From Symbiodinium kawagutii (Eukaryota; Sar; Dinophyceae; Suessiales; Symbiodiniaceae), in the NCBI GenBank assembly GCA_009767595.1, contig VSDK01018566.1, positions 8,465 through 72,464 on the forward strand: a stretch of DNA of 64,000 nucleotides, read 5' to 3'. Made by a program: the position numbers and the translations under genes. How positions within the stretch are numbered: the first letter of the stretch is position 1; each line of letters opens with the position of its first letter. Positions 20,530-30,931 of the stretch are shown in pieces. Below the pieces are notes generated by a model. That model saw only the letters and a program-made list of their open reading frames with translations, searched no databases and had not been told where the DNA came from.

Positions 20530-21338
20530 CAAGTGAACAGCTCAGGAGGGTAACAGGGACTGCTTTTTGAGTGATAAGTGATGGTGGTAATAGTAGGTTT
20601 GTCCGGCAGCACCCGGGTCGCTCATCCCCTTAACTGCAGGGGTGGAGTAGCTGCCCATAAGTGATGATGGTAATTTTGATCAAGAGATAAAACTGCAGAA
20701 AAACATACCCATCAATCAATAGATGAATGCCTCCTGCAGAAAACACATGCGATCATCAACTGCTACCCCAGGAGATCAGGACATGTTGAGTTTGGCCGCA
20801 TACTCTCGGCCTTGAGGATTTCGGGAATTCACGGGAGAGGTTTATTTGAGCAGGCTACGGTAGTGTACCCTTGGTTGTCGCTTTAGCGGTTACCATCCGC
20901 CTATGCTCAACTTGTGTACAGCGGAAAGGGGAAGGGGCATGCCGGGCCCCCCCCGCAAATCTTTGACTGAGCAAGTTCTAGGTGCTCCCAAGTTGATTGA
21001 AGCACAATTATGGTGCGCTTGATGGTGCGATAGCTGGCCGTGTACATAGCCACAGAGCAATCAGCTGCAAAGTGACAAAAAAAAACCAGTGGTTCACAAT
21101 TAACAGCCATTATGAATAGCCATTTATGAACTATTAGTAGCCATATTGATGACCATTGGCTCATTTACTGCCAACCTATGATTCACCGTGGGAAGCGGTC
21201 GAACCAACACTTACAGTAATGCTGTTGACTTTCAAAGGTCCACATTTTTACTAAGAGTTCCGCATGATCCGCACTTGGAGGTGACCATGTTCAACTTCAT
21301 ATCGTTGAGCTTTCTCATTTACCGTCTAACAACCTGAT
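20530..21338. other. Spacer, no gene seen
   Basis: Contains GTGATGATGGTAATTTTGAT-type words and unique DNA. An 85-residue minus frame at 20907-21164 is not protein-like. Confidence 0.35.
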
Positions 21339-21436
21339 CTGTTTGGTGGTTGAACCACCCCTATGAAAAATATTTGTCAACCAACCAGTTGTCAAGAATC
21401 ACCAGGGACAATTGAAAATGTTTAAAACCACCCATC
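21339..21436 (+). mobile_element. Family B element
   Basis: CTGTTTGGTGGTTGAACCAC and CCCTATGAAAAATATTTGTC at the left; AATGTTTAAAACCACCCATC at the right. Confidence 0.7.
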
Positions 21437-22029
21437 GGTGATGATACTTTGGGATTCTTTGTAAGGAAAAGTGTTGTTGGACATATCATCATTGTTGTGA
21501 CTTCGAACTGCCGCCAGCAACATCATCATGATGTTCAGTTTCAGGGCCATCTTCATCGCATTCATTGGCTTTTTGTCGTTGTCGTTGTTTCTGGTTCATT
21601 AAGCCATATCGAAATTGTTGTCATCAGGTACTAACATGTCTGAATGGTAGATTCATGGCACTAAACCACCACAAAATTACCGTGGGTAAATATGGGGGGG
21701 CTTGATCTATCTGCTATAATTCAACACCCATTGATCATGATGCAACATCGTTTCCCATGTATTGTTGATATACTATAACTATCTATAACTATAATGATTT
21801 GACCGACCATACTTGTCACTGTGACCATAGTAGTTAGCTGGATTTACCAAGAGTTTTATTGTTTCCCCCTAGTATTAACAATGGGAAATAAAATTCTTAA
21901 CCATGGATACCATGGGCTATACCGTCATTAATCATGGGCTATACGGCTATACCATCATTAACTAGTACTAACCATCATTGGCCATTGCAATCGTTAGTAT
22001 CACTATTAAACCATTAGCAAAAACATCAT
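21437..22029. other. Spacer, no gene seen
   Basis: AT-rich; repeated CCATGGGCTATACCGTCATT and TATAACTATCTATAACTATA motifs. No supported frame. Confidence 0.35.
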
Positions 22030-22133
22030 CTGGTGGTGGTTTCAACCCCGTCTTGAACACTATGCTTGTCGAACAATTACCCATTTGGTGATACATTTGG
22101 GGAAATAAAACAATGATTGAAACCGCCAACCAG
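22030..22133 (+). mobile_element. Family B element
   Basis: CTGGTGGTGGTTTCAACCCC ... GATTGAAACCGCCAACCAG. Confidence 0.75.
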
Positions 22134-22865
22134 ATTGGTTATTCCATGTGACCATGATTACAATCATTTCCAATCCCAACAGTTCCAGCTGGGGATTTTC
22201 TGGTCATCAAAGCCCAACTGGAACGGGTCATCAAAGCCCAACCTTGGACCTTGGATGTTGGTGAACTGCTTGACCCATAGCCCCCTGACATTCCCACGAT
22301 CTCAAGGATCGCTACTCATCTCCCAGCACTGGCGCTGGGCTTTCGAACGATGAGTTGACCGGACTGGTGTGGGGCGGACGCAGAGGCGCCCCAAAGCGTT
22401 GACACCCAGGCCAGTCCTGGGATGAAATCGCTGGCAGGCGAGTGATCAGCCAATGAACCAGCAAAAATGGCTAGTCTTATGGTTAGTTGGTGGTTAGTTG
22501 ATGGTTAGTTTAGTTGATGGTTAGTCAATGGCTAGTTAAGGTTTAGTTACTCAATAATTAGTTGAATCAGCAAATGACTTAATTAGAACTGAGTAAGCAT
22601 GGTCTTGATATGTTCTAATCAGCTAATTGCTAGTTCATGAACTGCTACTTGCACGTGCATCGATCGAGGTAGTTATGAACCTGCTTACGAAGCCTAGCTG
22701 GTCGCTGAATTAACCTCGTAGTACGGTAATCATGGTGAATGTTATCACCCACGATCCCTAGGGATGCTGAACCATCATTAACCACCATTCATGCTTAGTT
22801 ATCAACTAATGAACGCTCATCATGAACCACAGGTTCACTAGCCTACCAATTAGCAGCTAGTTGAT
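22134..22865. other. Spacer with TTAGTTGATGGTTAG words
   Basis: A GC-richer stretch at 22300-22440 is open on both strands but unassignable. 22460-22640 is an irregular TTAGTTGATGGTTAGT run. A family C right-end remnant (CTTGACCCATAGCC) is at 22269-22282. Confidence 0.3.
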
Positions 22866-22950
22866 CTAGCATTTGGTTCGACCTCCTGGGGGCCGCTCCT
22901 GGCCTTGCTCCCCCGTATCAAAGGCCTTTAAAACGCTACAGGAGGATACC
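22866..22950. repeat. Family F dispersed repeat, copy 3
   Basis: CTAGCATTTGGTTCGACCTC, GCTCCTGGCC, then AAAGGCCTTTAAAACGC. GGTTCGACCTCC resembles a tRNA B box, but the other copies lack it. Confidence 0.5.
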
Positions 22951-23039
22951 TCGAACGGCTCAGAGAATCGCTACCCCAAGAGCTCCGCAGGAGCGACTGA
23001 CTTTTAGACTAGCTTTTAGACTAGCTAGATGCAGCTAGA

Positions 23040-23148
23040 TATGGGGGGTTCAAAATTATGGGTACCCCCAAATCATCCAATATCTATTGTTTTGATATTA
23101 AAAACTGACATTTTTTTGGAAGAACCCCTATTTTGATATGGTTGATGA
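23040..23148 (+). mobile_element. Family A element, decayed
   Basis: GGGGTTCAAAATTATGGGTA with CCCCCAAATCATCCAATAT; right end GGAAGAACCCCTATTTTGAT. Confidence 0.55.
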
Positions 23149-23149
23149 A

Positions 23150-23579
23150 CGAATTTTAACGAAACCGTTGCATTCATTGGAGTGAACTCTGCTGTGGTCT
23201 TAACGAGGGGTGAAGCATCCTGGCAACCAGCACCCGGCTGCAAGCGGCACTGGGCTGGAATCCAAATGATCCATTAATCAATTAACAGCAAGCACAGAGT
23301 AGACTCAGCTAATAAGCAGGGCTTGTAACTATGGTCAATGGTCAATACATGGATAACTATGATTAACCAGTCCAAAGATGTTTGGGTGAAAATGAACGGG
23401 AGATCCAGCTCTCAACATATTTTTGAAGCTAGCTCGCTTTCTATTTATGGTAAAACTGGGGATGGCTCATTAATAACAACTGGATCTCCCATTCATCATC
23501 ATCAACCATCATTAATCATTAGACATTGTATTCCCGATCTTGTCGGTCATTCTCCCCCTATTGTTGATCATTAACAATT
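23150..23579. other. Spacer, no gene seen
   Basis: A 78-residue plus frame at 23338-23574 ends in the ATCATCATCAACC-type background and has no domain. Confidence 0.3.
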
Positions 23580-23670
23580 TTCGTTTGTGGTTTCAAGCCC
23601 AAGAAAATATAGGTCAACCAACCAACCACTTGGCAATCGTTTGGGAAAAATGAAAAAGAAACCATCAGCG
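23580..23670 (+). mobile_element. Family B element, diverged
   Basis: TTTGTGGTTTCAAGCCCAAG and GTCAACCAACCAACCACTTG; right end AAAGAAACCATCAGC. Confidence 0.6.
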
Positions 23671-23698
23671 CGTTGTAAATCATATCAAAAATCATATA

Positions 23699-23811
23699 TG
23701 GCTGTGGGTCAAAACCCTGTACCCCTGGTTCCCCATCATTAACCATTGTTTTCCTCATTGTTTTTGGTTATTATCAGCCATTATTGGTTGGTTAATATTG
23801 ACCCATAGCCA
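23699..23811 (+). mobile_element. Family C element, near-complete
   Basis: TGGCTGTGGGTCAAAACCCT ... TTAATATTGACCCATAGCCA, flanked TA/TA. Confidence 0.85.
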
Positions 23812-23866
23812 TATTGTTCCCCATCACTTGTTGTCCATGATTAAGGCTGGTGGATGATGTCGCCAG

Positions 23867-23999
23867 ACCTGCGCCCGCGGGCCCGGCCTGATCCAAGCAC
23901 CAGCTTCATGGCCCGGATCGTTCATGAGAATCCCGGCGTCATGAAATGCTTGCGGCGCCCTGACTCCAACAACTTCCTGAACTCTTCGAGACTCCTGTG
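23867..23999 (+). CDS. Exon-like patch, unknown protein
   Basis: The plus frame reads LRPRARPDPSTSFMARIVHE then NPGVMKCLRRPDSNNFLNSS and RLL-stop. Strongly GC-rich against its flanks. It could be a terminal exon; family unknown. Confidence 0.3.
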
Positions 24000-24202
24000 A
24001 TTTCGTGTGTCATGTTTGTTGAGTCTTGCTGAAGGCATGGCATGGCGTAGCGAATAGATCATTTCAAATGTTCTAAAGCACGGATTGAACAGCGACACGA
24101 TGAGCTGGATGCTGTTGTCATCTTGACCGTGTCGCAGCTACTGTGCTATCGCTTGTGGGCTAACCTTCTTGTGAAACGAAACACTTCCGCGGCAACAGCT
24201 TT

Positions 24203-24436
24203 TCAAGCCAAAAATCGGTGTCGTCGGTTTCGAGCTGACAAGATCTGATAGCGGATGCTTTCCACGTAGGTTGATACGGACGGGTCCCCTGCTTGAAGAT
24301 TGCCACAACAAGCACCACTTAAACCAGCTCCAAGAAAGCCATTCTTCAGAAAGCTGAAGATCAACAGGCGCGGCGCGTGAAGGTTGCCACCAATACTACA
24401 TCCACACCACTCAATGGGACGTGTGCCGGAGTCCAT
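24203..24436 (-). CDS. Exon-like patch, unknown protein
   Basis: A 77-codon minus frame including CGCSIGGNLHAPRLLIFSFL and GDPSVSTYVESIRYQILSAR, ending NRRHRFLA-stop. Protein-like, not assignable. A further open minus frame at 24575-24793 (SRRLTGGLPRSCGGDHAEIA) may be part of the same gene. Confidence 0.3.
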   Translation of the reverse strand: MDSGTRPIEWCGCSIGGNLHAPRLLIFSFLKNGFLGAGLSGACCGNLQAGDPSVSTYVESIRYQILSARNRRHRFLA

Positions 24437-24799
24437 GCTTGCACTAGAAGGGTCCGGTATACACTAGAAGGGTATGCCCCCTAAAAGCCATTGCTTCTGT
24501 CACCAGAAACTGGAACACAAAACGATTTTGTATCAAAATGGAATATCATGGAATATCCATACACAAACATATCATTAGGATTCATGAGGTATCAACACAT
24601 ATCCACAAATGCAAGCAGGGATGCCCGATGATGCTGCAATCTCCGCATGATCACCCCCACAACTTCGGGGAAGACCACCTGTCAGGCGCCTGCTGATTCT
24701 CTTTGGTATCAGCTTGGCCTTTTCGAAGGTACCTGGACTCGCAGAGCCTTCGACATGGCAATGTGACTTTTTTGCCTCGATTTCTGGGTGCATGACTTG

Positions 24800-25070
24800 T
24801 GCTTGACAAACATGCTTGGGTAGGGCTCACTCCTGCTGTGTGGATACAAGTGAAAATTGATGTGCATTCTGACATGAGACTTCTTGCTTGATACTCATGA
24901 TCAGCTGGAATTTCCCGAGAAATGATTGCATGATGGGTGACACATGTTTTCTACACGTGCTTATAGTTGTGAATCTCATTTGAAGCAGCTTGGGATGGCG
25001 CAACTGATTGGATTATAGGGGATCCCACCTTGGGTGTCCAGTGCTTCAGTGATGAACCAATCAATCCATA
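24800..25070. other. Spacer, no gene seen
   Basis: Unique DNA without a supported frame. Confidence 0.3.
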
Positions 25071-25174
25071 TGGGAGTTTCATAAGTAGGGGGGGTACCCA
25101 AATAGTTGTTTTTTTGTTAAAAATGATCATTAATGGATGATTTGGGGGGTCCCCCATTTTGAGAGACACCCCCA
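25071..25174 (-). mobile_element. Family A element
   Basis: TGGGAGTTTCATAAGTAGGG ... GGTCCCCCATTTTGAGAGAC then ACCCCCA, with GGATGATTTGGGGG before the right end. Confidence 0.75.
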
Positions 25175-26358
25175 TGATGCATGAAATGAACCAAACACTG
25201 AGCATGATTGACTGCTACTTCACCATGAATTCACCATTAATATCCATCAATACTGGCTATCCATGCGCATTCATATTGTTTACTGCATGGTTTCTAATTT
25301 CGATTCATGGCTAGTCATGGTTGATCAATATCTTGTCAAGGCTGATAATGGGCAGTATATTGAAATTGTACTTCGTAATAGTGGTTGGTTGTAGGGATTG
25401 ACATTGGTTGATGATATTTCTAGGGAAACAACGTTGATTAATTAATCTTGGTCACCAAAGGTTGTTTCTAGTAAGGACCTCTTTTTACTTGTTGATCATG
25501 GTTAAAACTTGAAACGGGAGAATCAATTGTAATGAATCATGATATTGCTAACAAAAGGGTAAATACGCGTTGTACAACAAGTAGTTAAATCAACAAAAAT
25601 CGATACGGTCAAACTTGGTTTGTCATGCGAATAACCTTAGGTTTTCCACTTGATCCCTCTGCAATCATGCGAAACCACCAGCGACAACTGATTGTTTACG
25701 AAAACAGTCCAACTTCCAACTCCGCCGTGCTGGCTAGTGGTGTCTAATGATTGCGATTGTTGCCCATCAAAATGATTGGCTCAAAAATGATAATGATTGA
25801 CATGCATCAACATGTTGTAAAAAAAATGGTTCAATCATCAATATGAATCCAAGTGATTGTATGCAGTTCTTCAATCAAAGGATTGGCTGAATTAAATGAT
25901 TGGTTCAACATGTTGATATATGTTGATGGTTGCTGATCCATTTATTGATGCTTGGTGATGACAAGCAACAATAGCAACATCTTGGTGGTTGCAACTTATC
26001 GTCCCATGGGGTCATGACTGGGATACGTCAGCGCGCAGCCAGTTGGCAGTTGCTGGCAAAAGCCAGGGGTTCATTTCCCCAAGGACGTTACTTTGGAAAC
26101 TCCAGAGCTTTGGGACGTTTATGGATGACCATTGATGGGAATAGGATGGTTGACCTATCTATGGATAACAGTGAGGTTAACCCCATGGATTGATGTAAAC
26201 TATTGGATAACCCCAGGACAACCATTGGATAACTGTAGTCCGTGATAACCCTTTATAACCATTGGATACCATTGGATGCCATTGGATATAACACCATTGG
26301 ATATAGGTTGATAAATCCATTAGATAACACCATTGGATCAACCATTGGATAACCATTG
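25175..26358. other. Long spacer, no gene seen
   Basis: AT-rich; GATTGGCTGAATTAAATGAT-type words at 25790-25960 and a run of GGATAACCATTGGAT words at 26120-26350. One short GC-richer stretch at 26010-26110 is open on the plus strand, without assignment. Confidence 0.4.
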
Positions 26359-26455
26359 CTGGTTGGTGGTTTCAACCCAATTGAAAAATATTAGTCAGCC
26401 AAGCAATTGTTAATATTCACTAGGGAAAATAACACATGTTTGAAACCACCAACCA
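26359..26455 (+). mobile_element. Family B element
   Basis: CTGGTTGGTGGTTTCAACCC ... TGTTTGAAACCACCAACCA, with ATTCACTAGGGAAAATAAC inside. Confidence 0.85.
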
Positions 26456-26469
26456 CATTGCTAGTAGTA

Positions 26470-26522
26470 AGCCAACATAAGCCAACCATTTTTGGGGTCA
26501 CCCCATTCTAAGAAACCACCAT
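26470..26522. mobile_element. Family A right-end fragment
   Basis: AGCCAACCATTTTTGGGGTC then ACCCCATTCTAAGAAACCAC; the left half is missing. Confidence 0.6.
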
Positions 26523-26564
26523 TGGTTGATAACCTCCTTGAACCACAAAAAAAACGACACCCCT

Positions 26565-26692
26565 GGGGGATGCTCCGCAGCTCACTCCATGAACTCGTAG
26601 ATTTCTGCGATCTTTCCGCCTGCAGAGGACCTGGTAACTTCCAGCGGCACGCGTGGAGTCAGTGGAGTCAATGTTCGGCGGTGGCTTGCTAG
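26565..26692 (+). CDS. Exon-like patch, unknown protein
   Basis: The plus frame reads WGMLRSSLHELVDFCDLSAC then RGPGNFQRHAWSQWSQCSAV. Terminates at a TAG. Family unknown. Confidence 0.25.
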
Positions 26693-26699
26693 TCCAACT

Positions 26700-27115
26700 G
26701 TTGGGCTTTTAACCACTCCCCATTTGTTGGTTCTCTAGAATTGACCCACAACCAAATGGTCATAACTGGTCGTTTAACCATTATTGTATATGGGCTAGCT
26801 GCTTTAACAGCTGCTAAATCAACGCTTAATCATCGCGCAGGCACCATGAACCACATGGCTAACGGCTGGTTGATGGTGAACTGATGGCTGGCTGCACTAG
26901 GAGCAAGCTATAGCAAGCACCGTGGGGGAATTCAAGTATGGGGACCGTCGTGTTGCCTTGACAACTGGCTTTCGAAAACCATGGGGTGTTGGAAACAAAC
27001 ATTGGCATTAATGGTTTGATTGAAAGCCAATGTTTACTAGTACTAATCAGTGATGAACATTGGCATTCATGATTAGTAAACATTGATTAGCAAACATTAG
27101 TGGATGGTGGTTTAA
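26700..27115. other. Spacer, no gene seen
   Basis: A family C-like TTGACCCACAACCA remnant at 26740 and repeated AACATTGGCATTAATG / CATTGGCATTCATGATTAG motifs at 26997-27075. Confidence 0.3.
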
Positions 27116-27485
27116 ATGTTTGCTATCGAGCGCTTGGCACCGGTGGTAAGAACAGTCATGATTGGTCAAGTGCAAACTGCTGGAAGCATGGCCTCTGAGG
27201 CAACAAGTCATGGCGGTGAAAACGCCGAAAAGCTGGCTGTGGGTCAAAACCCTTAGTCCCCCTGGTTCCCTATCATTAGCCATTAGTTTTCCCTATAGTT
27301 TTGTTGGGTATCATCCCCCATTAGTTGGTTGGTTAACTGCTTGACCCATAGCCAGCTGTAAACGCAAAAAAACAACAGCGGGATCCGATCTGGATTGCAA
27401 TCCACTGATGCGACGAGAAAAACGCGGCAAAACTCGGTGGCTTAGAATAACTCTACAGTTGTGGTCAGAACCATTATTGGTTTAG
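27116..27485 (+). CDS. Small spliced gene with a C-element intron
   Basis: Exon 1 (27116-27242) starts ATG and reads MFAIERLAPVVRTVMIGQVQ, then TAGSMASEATSHGGENAEKL. The GT in the C terminus TGGCTGTGG^GTCAAA and the AG in TTGACCCATAG^CC give a 109-nt intron (27243-27351). Exon 2 (27352-27485) joins in phase 1 and reads ASCKRKKTTAGSDLDCNPLM, RREKRGKTRWLRITLQLWSE and PLLV-stop. The predicted 86-residue product has a basic C-terminal half and no recognised domain. An A element begins 4 bp after the stop. The model rests on open reading across the junction and protein-like composition; no transcript is available. Confidence 0.45.
27234..27354 (+). mobile_element. Family C element, in predicted intron
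   Basis: TGGCTGTGGGTCAAAACCCT ... GCTTGACCCATAGCCA with a complete interior (GGTTCCCTATCATTAGCC). Confidence 0.9.
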
Positions 27486-27488
27486 AAG

Positions 27489-27590
27489 TGGTGGTTTCTC
27501 AAAATTGGGGACCCAAAAAATGGTTGGTTTATTACTATAAATGACTAGTAATGGATGATTTGGGGGTACCCCTATTTTGGGAAACCACCA
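27489..27590 (-). mobile_element. Family A element, young-looking
   Basis: GGTGGTTTCTCAAAATTGGG ... CCCCTATTTTGGGAAACCAC, interior TGGTTGGTTTATTACTATAA. By eye about five differences in 101 bp from the copy at 41853-41954. Confidence 0.9.
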
Positions 27591-27935
27591 AGTACTCTAT
27601 ATATGTAACGTAGACATATTGTGATTCAGAAACTGATATCATGTATACATACATATCATATAGGTTTCTACAATGTATCATTGGTCTTCACCAACAAGTA
27701 TGATATAAATTGCTTTGACATTTTATTTTATAGTATTGCCTTTATATACCGTTCGGTAGTGTTGGGCAACATGCATACGAGACCTGCTGATCCTTCAGTG
27801 ATCTCCATGAAAATAAAAATGGGGATCCTTCATCTGGGTATGGACGACTTACACATGGGAAAATGTTTCTACAACTAAGCCATTGACAGCCAATCCTGTC
27901 GCATGGCTGGTTGATGATGAAGTGCAACCGCCAAG
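27591..27935. other. Spacer, no gene seen
   Basis: AT-rich with ATACATACATATCATATAG motifs. The 85-residue plus frame at 27621-27878 has no protein character. Confidence 0.3.
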
Positions 27936-27936
27936 G

Positions 27937-27947
27937 CAACAACAACG

Positions 27948-27993
<46 letters not shown>

Positions 27994-27994
27994 C
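27937..27994. repeat. Trinucleotide repeat (CAA)n
   Basis: About 19 CAA units. They produce artefactual poly-Leu/Cys/Val frames on the minus strand. Confidence 0.97.
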
Positions 27995-28990
27995 GGTGAA
28001 TGATATAGAATGGCGAATGATTCTGATTGGTTCGCATTGGCGAACGAATCGTTTGGGTCTCTTCAACAATGCGCCATGCGTGTCGACACGAACACTTACA
28101 TTGTTAAGAATTGTTGAAATTATCATGGAAACATCAACATGATACACTGTCACTTTCACTTTCAACACTTCACAGGCCTTGTTGGAAGTATCATGAAAAC
28201 CCGAACTATATGACGAGTCGTCGAGAAGTAGGTGCATGCTTGAAGCACAACCCCATACTAATAAACCAAGAATCCATGCCCCATATCGTATCATACCGAA
28301 GGGTTGAGAGCCAGTTCTAATGGTTACACAAGTTACACACTTTGAGCTTGGGTATGGTATGTCTAAATGTACATAATGTGTGATAAGTGATAAGCATAAT
28401 ATATATATATATATATGATATGATGAATATATATATATATAACTATATATCATATATCTGTACAAAGTTTCCTTATATCTCTCCCTCTCTCTCTAAAATA
28501 GATTCATCCAACAACAAATAACAACAACTCGGGAGGGGCACCGCAACGCCACCAGGTTCGCTAAGTATCCCACTCTGGCAGAAACCGCTGACGAAGCTCA
28601 TAGAGCCTGGGAGGAATCCCAGTTGGTCCCAGGGCACCCATGAAAGCCAGTGAACCAACTGGGGGTGTCTTAAAGAAATTGAACCACCATCGACCATATG
28701 GTGGTTAATGATTTGCTTTGATTTGCTTAATGATGGTTAATGATGGTTTTTGATGTTTAGTGGTGGTTAATGATGGTTTTTGGTTATGGTTGGTTTATTA
28801 GTACTATCAATCATTAGTAAACTGGATGATGTGGAGGTGCCAGAATTTTGAGAAACAATCAACTCGATTTGCAACTGTCAAGTTGTTCAAAAACAACTAT
28901 TGAGATGGATGTTTATGGGCTGATGTTTACCGACTGTATGTTCAACCAAGCCAATAAACACCAATAAAACATCTGACGTTTTTTTCAAGA
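27995..28990. other. Spacer with TA repeats, no gene seen
   Basis: 28398-28457 is TATATA-rich. 28690-28860 is TTAATGATGGTTTTTGATG-like low complexity ending in a family A right-end remnant (TGGAGGTGCCAGAATTTTGA). 28480-28690 has weak open minus frames. Confidence 0.4.
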
Positions 28991-29010
28991 GTCACTGGAA
29001 GTTCCTCATT

Positions 29011-29214
29011 GTGAGATTGGCAAAGCAGCAAACGCATGTGCCTCTCAGTAAGTTCCGCCGTCTTTTCCTCCGAGACGACCTCAAGCCAACAGTGGACACG
29101 CGATTTGAGGGTCTCGAGCTGGGAAAATGGCCCAATGACAGTGGTTCAGTCGAAGGTCCAGCTGCTAAATGGTTCGTCATCGCCTCTACTTCGCGTTGCT
29201 TAGCTGTTGCTTAA
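29011..29214 (+). CDS. Exon-like patch, unknown protein
   Basis: The plus frame reads MRLAKQQTHVPLSKFRRLFL, RDDLKPTVDTRFEGLELGKW and PNDSGSVEGPAAKWFVIAST. Good protein-like composition over 67 codons. It may be the first recognisable exon of a plus-strand gene continuing to 30325; exon order and phases are not established. Confidence 0.35.
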   Translation: MRLAKQQTHVPLSKFRRLFLRDDLKPTVDTRFEGLELGKWPNDSGSVEGPAAKWFVIASTSRCLAVA

Positions 29215-29251
29215 ATTACTGTAGCTCAAATTAGTCCATGAGTGGATTCCA

Positions 29252-29335
29252 TGAGCCCCCAAAACCCTAAAAAAGGTAGGTTACCCTCCAAAATATGGGT
29301 CATAACCTATAAAAATGATGGTTTTGGGGGCTGAG
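29252..29335. mobile_element. Hairpin element
   Basis: AGCCCCCAAAACCCTA and ATGGTTTTGGGGGCT are near-perfect inverted ends around 55 bp including ATGGGTCATAACCTATAAAA. Confidence 0.65.
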
Positions 29336-29354
29336 GGTTTCTTCAATTTTCTTC

Positions 29355-29552
29355 ATGCTACCTGGCTGCTTCTATGTGGCTACCCTATTCCTGGGCATGG
29401 TCACCCTGGGTTCGAACGCTGGGCATGGTCCAGCCGTGGACCCAGCTGCTGCCAGGATGCCGCGTTGCCAGGGATGTTGGCCACCTCAGCGAGGACGCGT
29501 CATGCTTCATGGCCCTGCGGCCCGGCTTCCCGTAGTCTCTGGGTGCGACTGA
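29355..29552 (+). CDS. Exon-like patch with a hydrophobic segment
   Basis: The plus frame reads MLPGCFYVATLFLGMVTLGS (hydrophobic) then NAGHGPAVDPAAARMPRCQG. A secreted or membrane protein is possible. The overlapping frame at 29315-29560 is also open, so frame choice is uncertain. Confidence 0.25.
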   Translation: MLPGCFYVATLFLGMVTLGSNAGHGPAVDPAAARMPRCQGCWPPQRGRVMLHGPAARLPVVSGCD

Positions 29553-29750
29553 GTTCTTGAGGCTTAGATTTCCATCAACTGCCGATATATCTATAGACAT
29601 ATACGCATGGAACTACACGTACATGGAGACATATATGTGGATATATGAATGTAAATAAATATAGAGATAGAGTTACACTTTATCCATATATCAAAACCAC
29701 GATATTGAGCTAAATCAACTACTGCTATTCTGCTTACCGTCTGGTGAGTC

Positions 29751-30325
29751 ATGAAAAAGGTGTATCCAGTGCTTGGTGAAGGCTCATCTGCTCCTGTTGA
29801 TGATTCACCTGATGATGATCCATCTGATACAGCATCCATATGCCACAACGATCGGAATATACAGTATTACAAACGTCATATCGCTAGTTCAGTGGGTGAA
29901 GGCCCTGGCTGCTTCCATGCTCTGGAACTCCAACTGCGATGGCAACAGCTGGTGACATCATCCCTGAACTGCTTTGAAGGCTTCGAACCACCCTGGTTGT
30001 CAAGGGTAAACCCCAAAAGCCATCTGTGGTAGCAAACTAGTAGCTGGTTGGTGGTTGAACCACCCCTATGAAAACTATTACTCAACCAACCCATTGTTGA
30101 TAATTACTAGCAAACATGAAAAATGTTTGAACCACCAACCAGGCAAGGAACTGCATATCTCAAAGGAAGATTTGCTGCGGACGCCTGCAACAGCACGTGC
30201 TCCGAGGAAGCTATGCATTTACAATCGAAAGGTGGGATGGGTCAATGGGTCAAATCTTAGAAGGCCTTGGATGTTTCAGCTGCGACATCGGATCTCTGGG
30301 TTGGGTTCTCCTGCGGAGAAATTAA
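29751..30325 (+). CDS. Two-exon model spanning a B element
   Basis: Exon 1 (29751 to about 30005) reads MKKVYPVLGEGSSAPVDDSP, DDDPSDTASICHNDRNIQYY and later LRWQQLVTSSLNCFEGFEPP, ending at a good donor TCAAGG^GTAAAC. The B element's terminal CCAACCAG at 30135-30142 is the acceptor. Exon 2 (30143-30325) in phase 0 reads CGRLQQHVLRGSYAFTIERW, DGSMGQILEGLGCFSCDIGS and LGWVLLRRN-stop. A different frame of exon 2 is also open (GKELHISKEDLLRTPATARA), so the junction is tentative. No family recognised. Confidence 0.35.
30044..30142 (+). mobile_element. Family B element at exon edge
   Basis: CTGGTTGGTGGTTGAACCAC ... TGTTTGAACCACCAACCAG, with AATTACTAGCAAACATGAA inside. Confidence 0.85.
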
Positions 30326-30451
30326 TTGTACGCATGTGATGGAATCTTAAGACAAAAAGCTGTGGGCAAGTTCCTGCCAAACAAATGCGCACAGCCTAGC
30401 CCAAAAAAATGGCAAACCCTCAAAAAAGCCATAACTAAATTCTCATCATAG

Positions 30452-30673
30452 GGTGGTTTCTCAGAATGGTGGTACCCCCAAATCATCTAGTTTACTTACC
30501 ATTTCTACTACTAAACCAACCTTGGTGGCTTATATATCCCTTGCTAAAATATATTTTTAGTGGTTATATGGTAAATCAATCAAATCCCAAAAAAACTAAA
30601 AACCTAAGTTAGTGGGTGTAAGCTATCCAGTAAACCAACCATTTTGGGGGTCCTCTCTAACTTGAGAGTCCAC
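30452..30673 (+). mobile_element. Family A element, expanded
   Basis: Left half GGTGGTTTCTCAGAATGGTG with CCCCCAAATCATCTAGTTTA; right half CCAACCATTTTGGGGGTCCT ending CTTGAGAGTCCA. The interior is about 100 bp longer than normal, including a CCAACCTTGGTGGCTTATAT insert. Confidence 0.65.
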
Positions 30674-30931
30674 GTACCTTGCTGATCCCCAGGGGGTCTC
30701 AATCCGAAGCTTCAGTCATTTCTTAGCCGTATCGAAATGTGGCGCAAGCCAAAGGACGCGTAGCTGTTCCAATTTCTCATGAGTAATGTTTAGCCAGGAT
30801 TAATAAACCCAGGTCGATTAATTGGGGGTGACCGCTTTAATGGGAAACCAAGGCTTTTGGGGGATACCCCTTATTTATAAGCCAGGCTGTAGCAGGTTTG
30901 TGGCATTTATTGCTACAGCCTGCTGTGAAAA

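Noticed and set aside
22866-22890. GGTTCGACCTCC as part of a tRNA gene
   Set aside because: No cloverleaf could be drawn around it, and the other copies of the repeat lack the motif.
27742-28465. Poly-Leu, poly-Cys and poly-Val frames on the minus strand
   Set aside because: Readings of the CAA trinucleotide repeat; the flanking sequence has no protein character.
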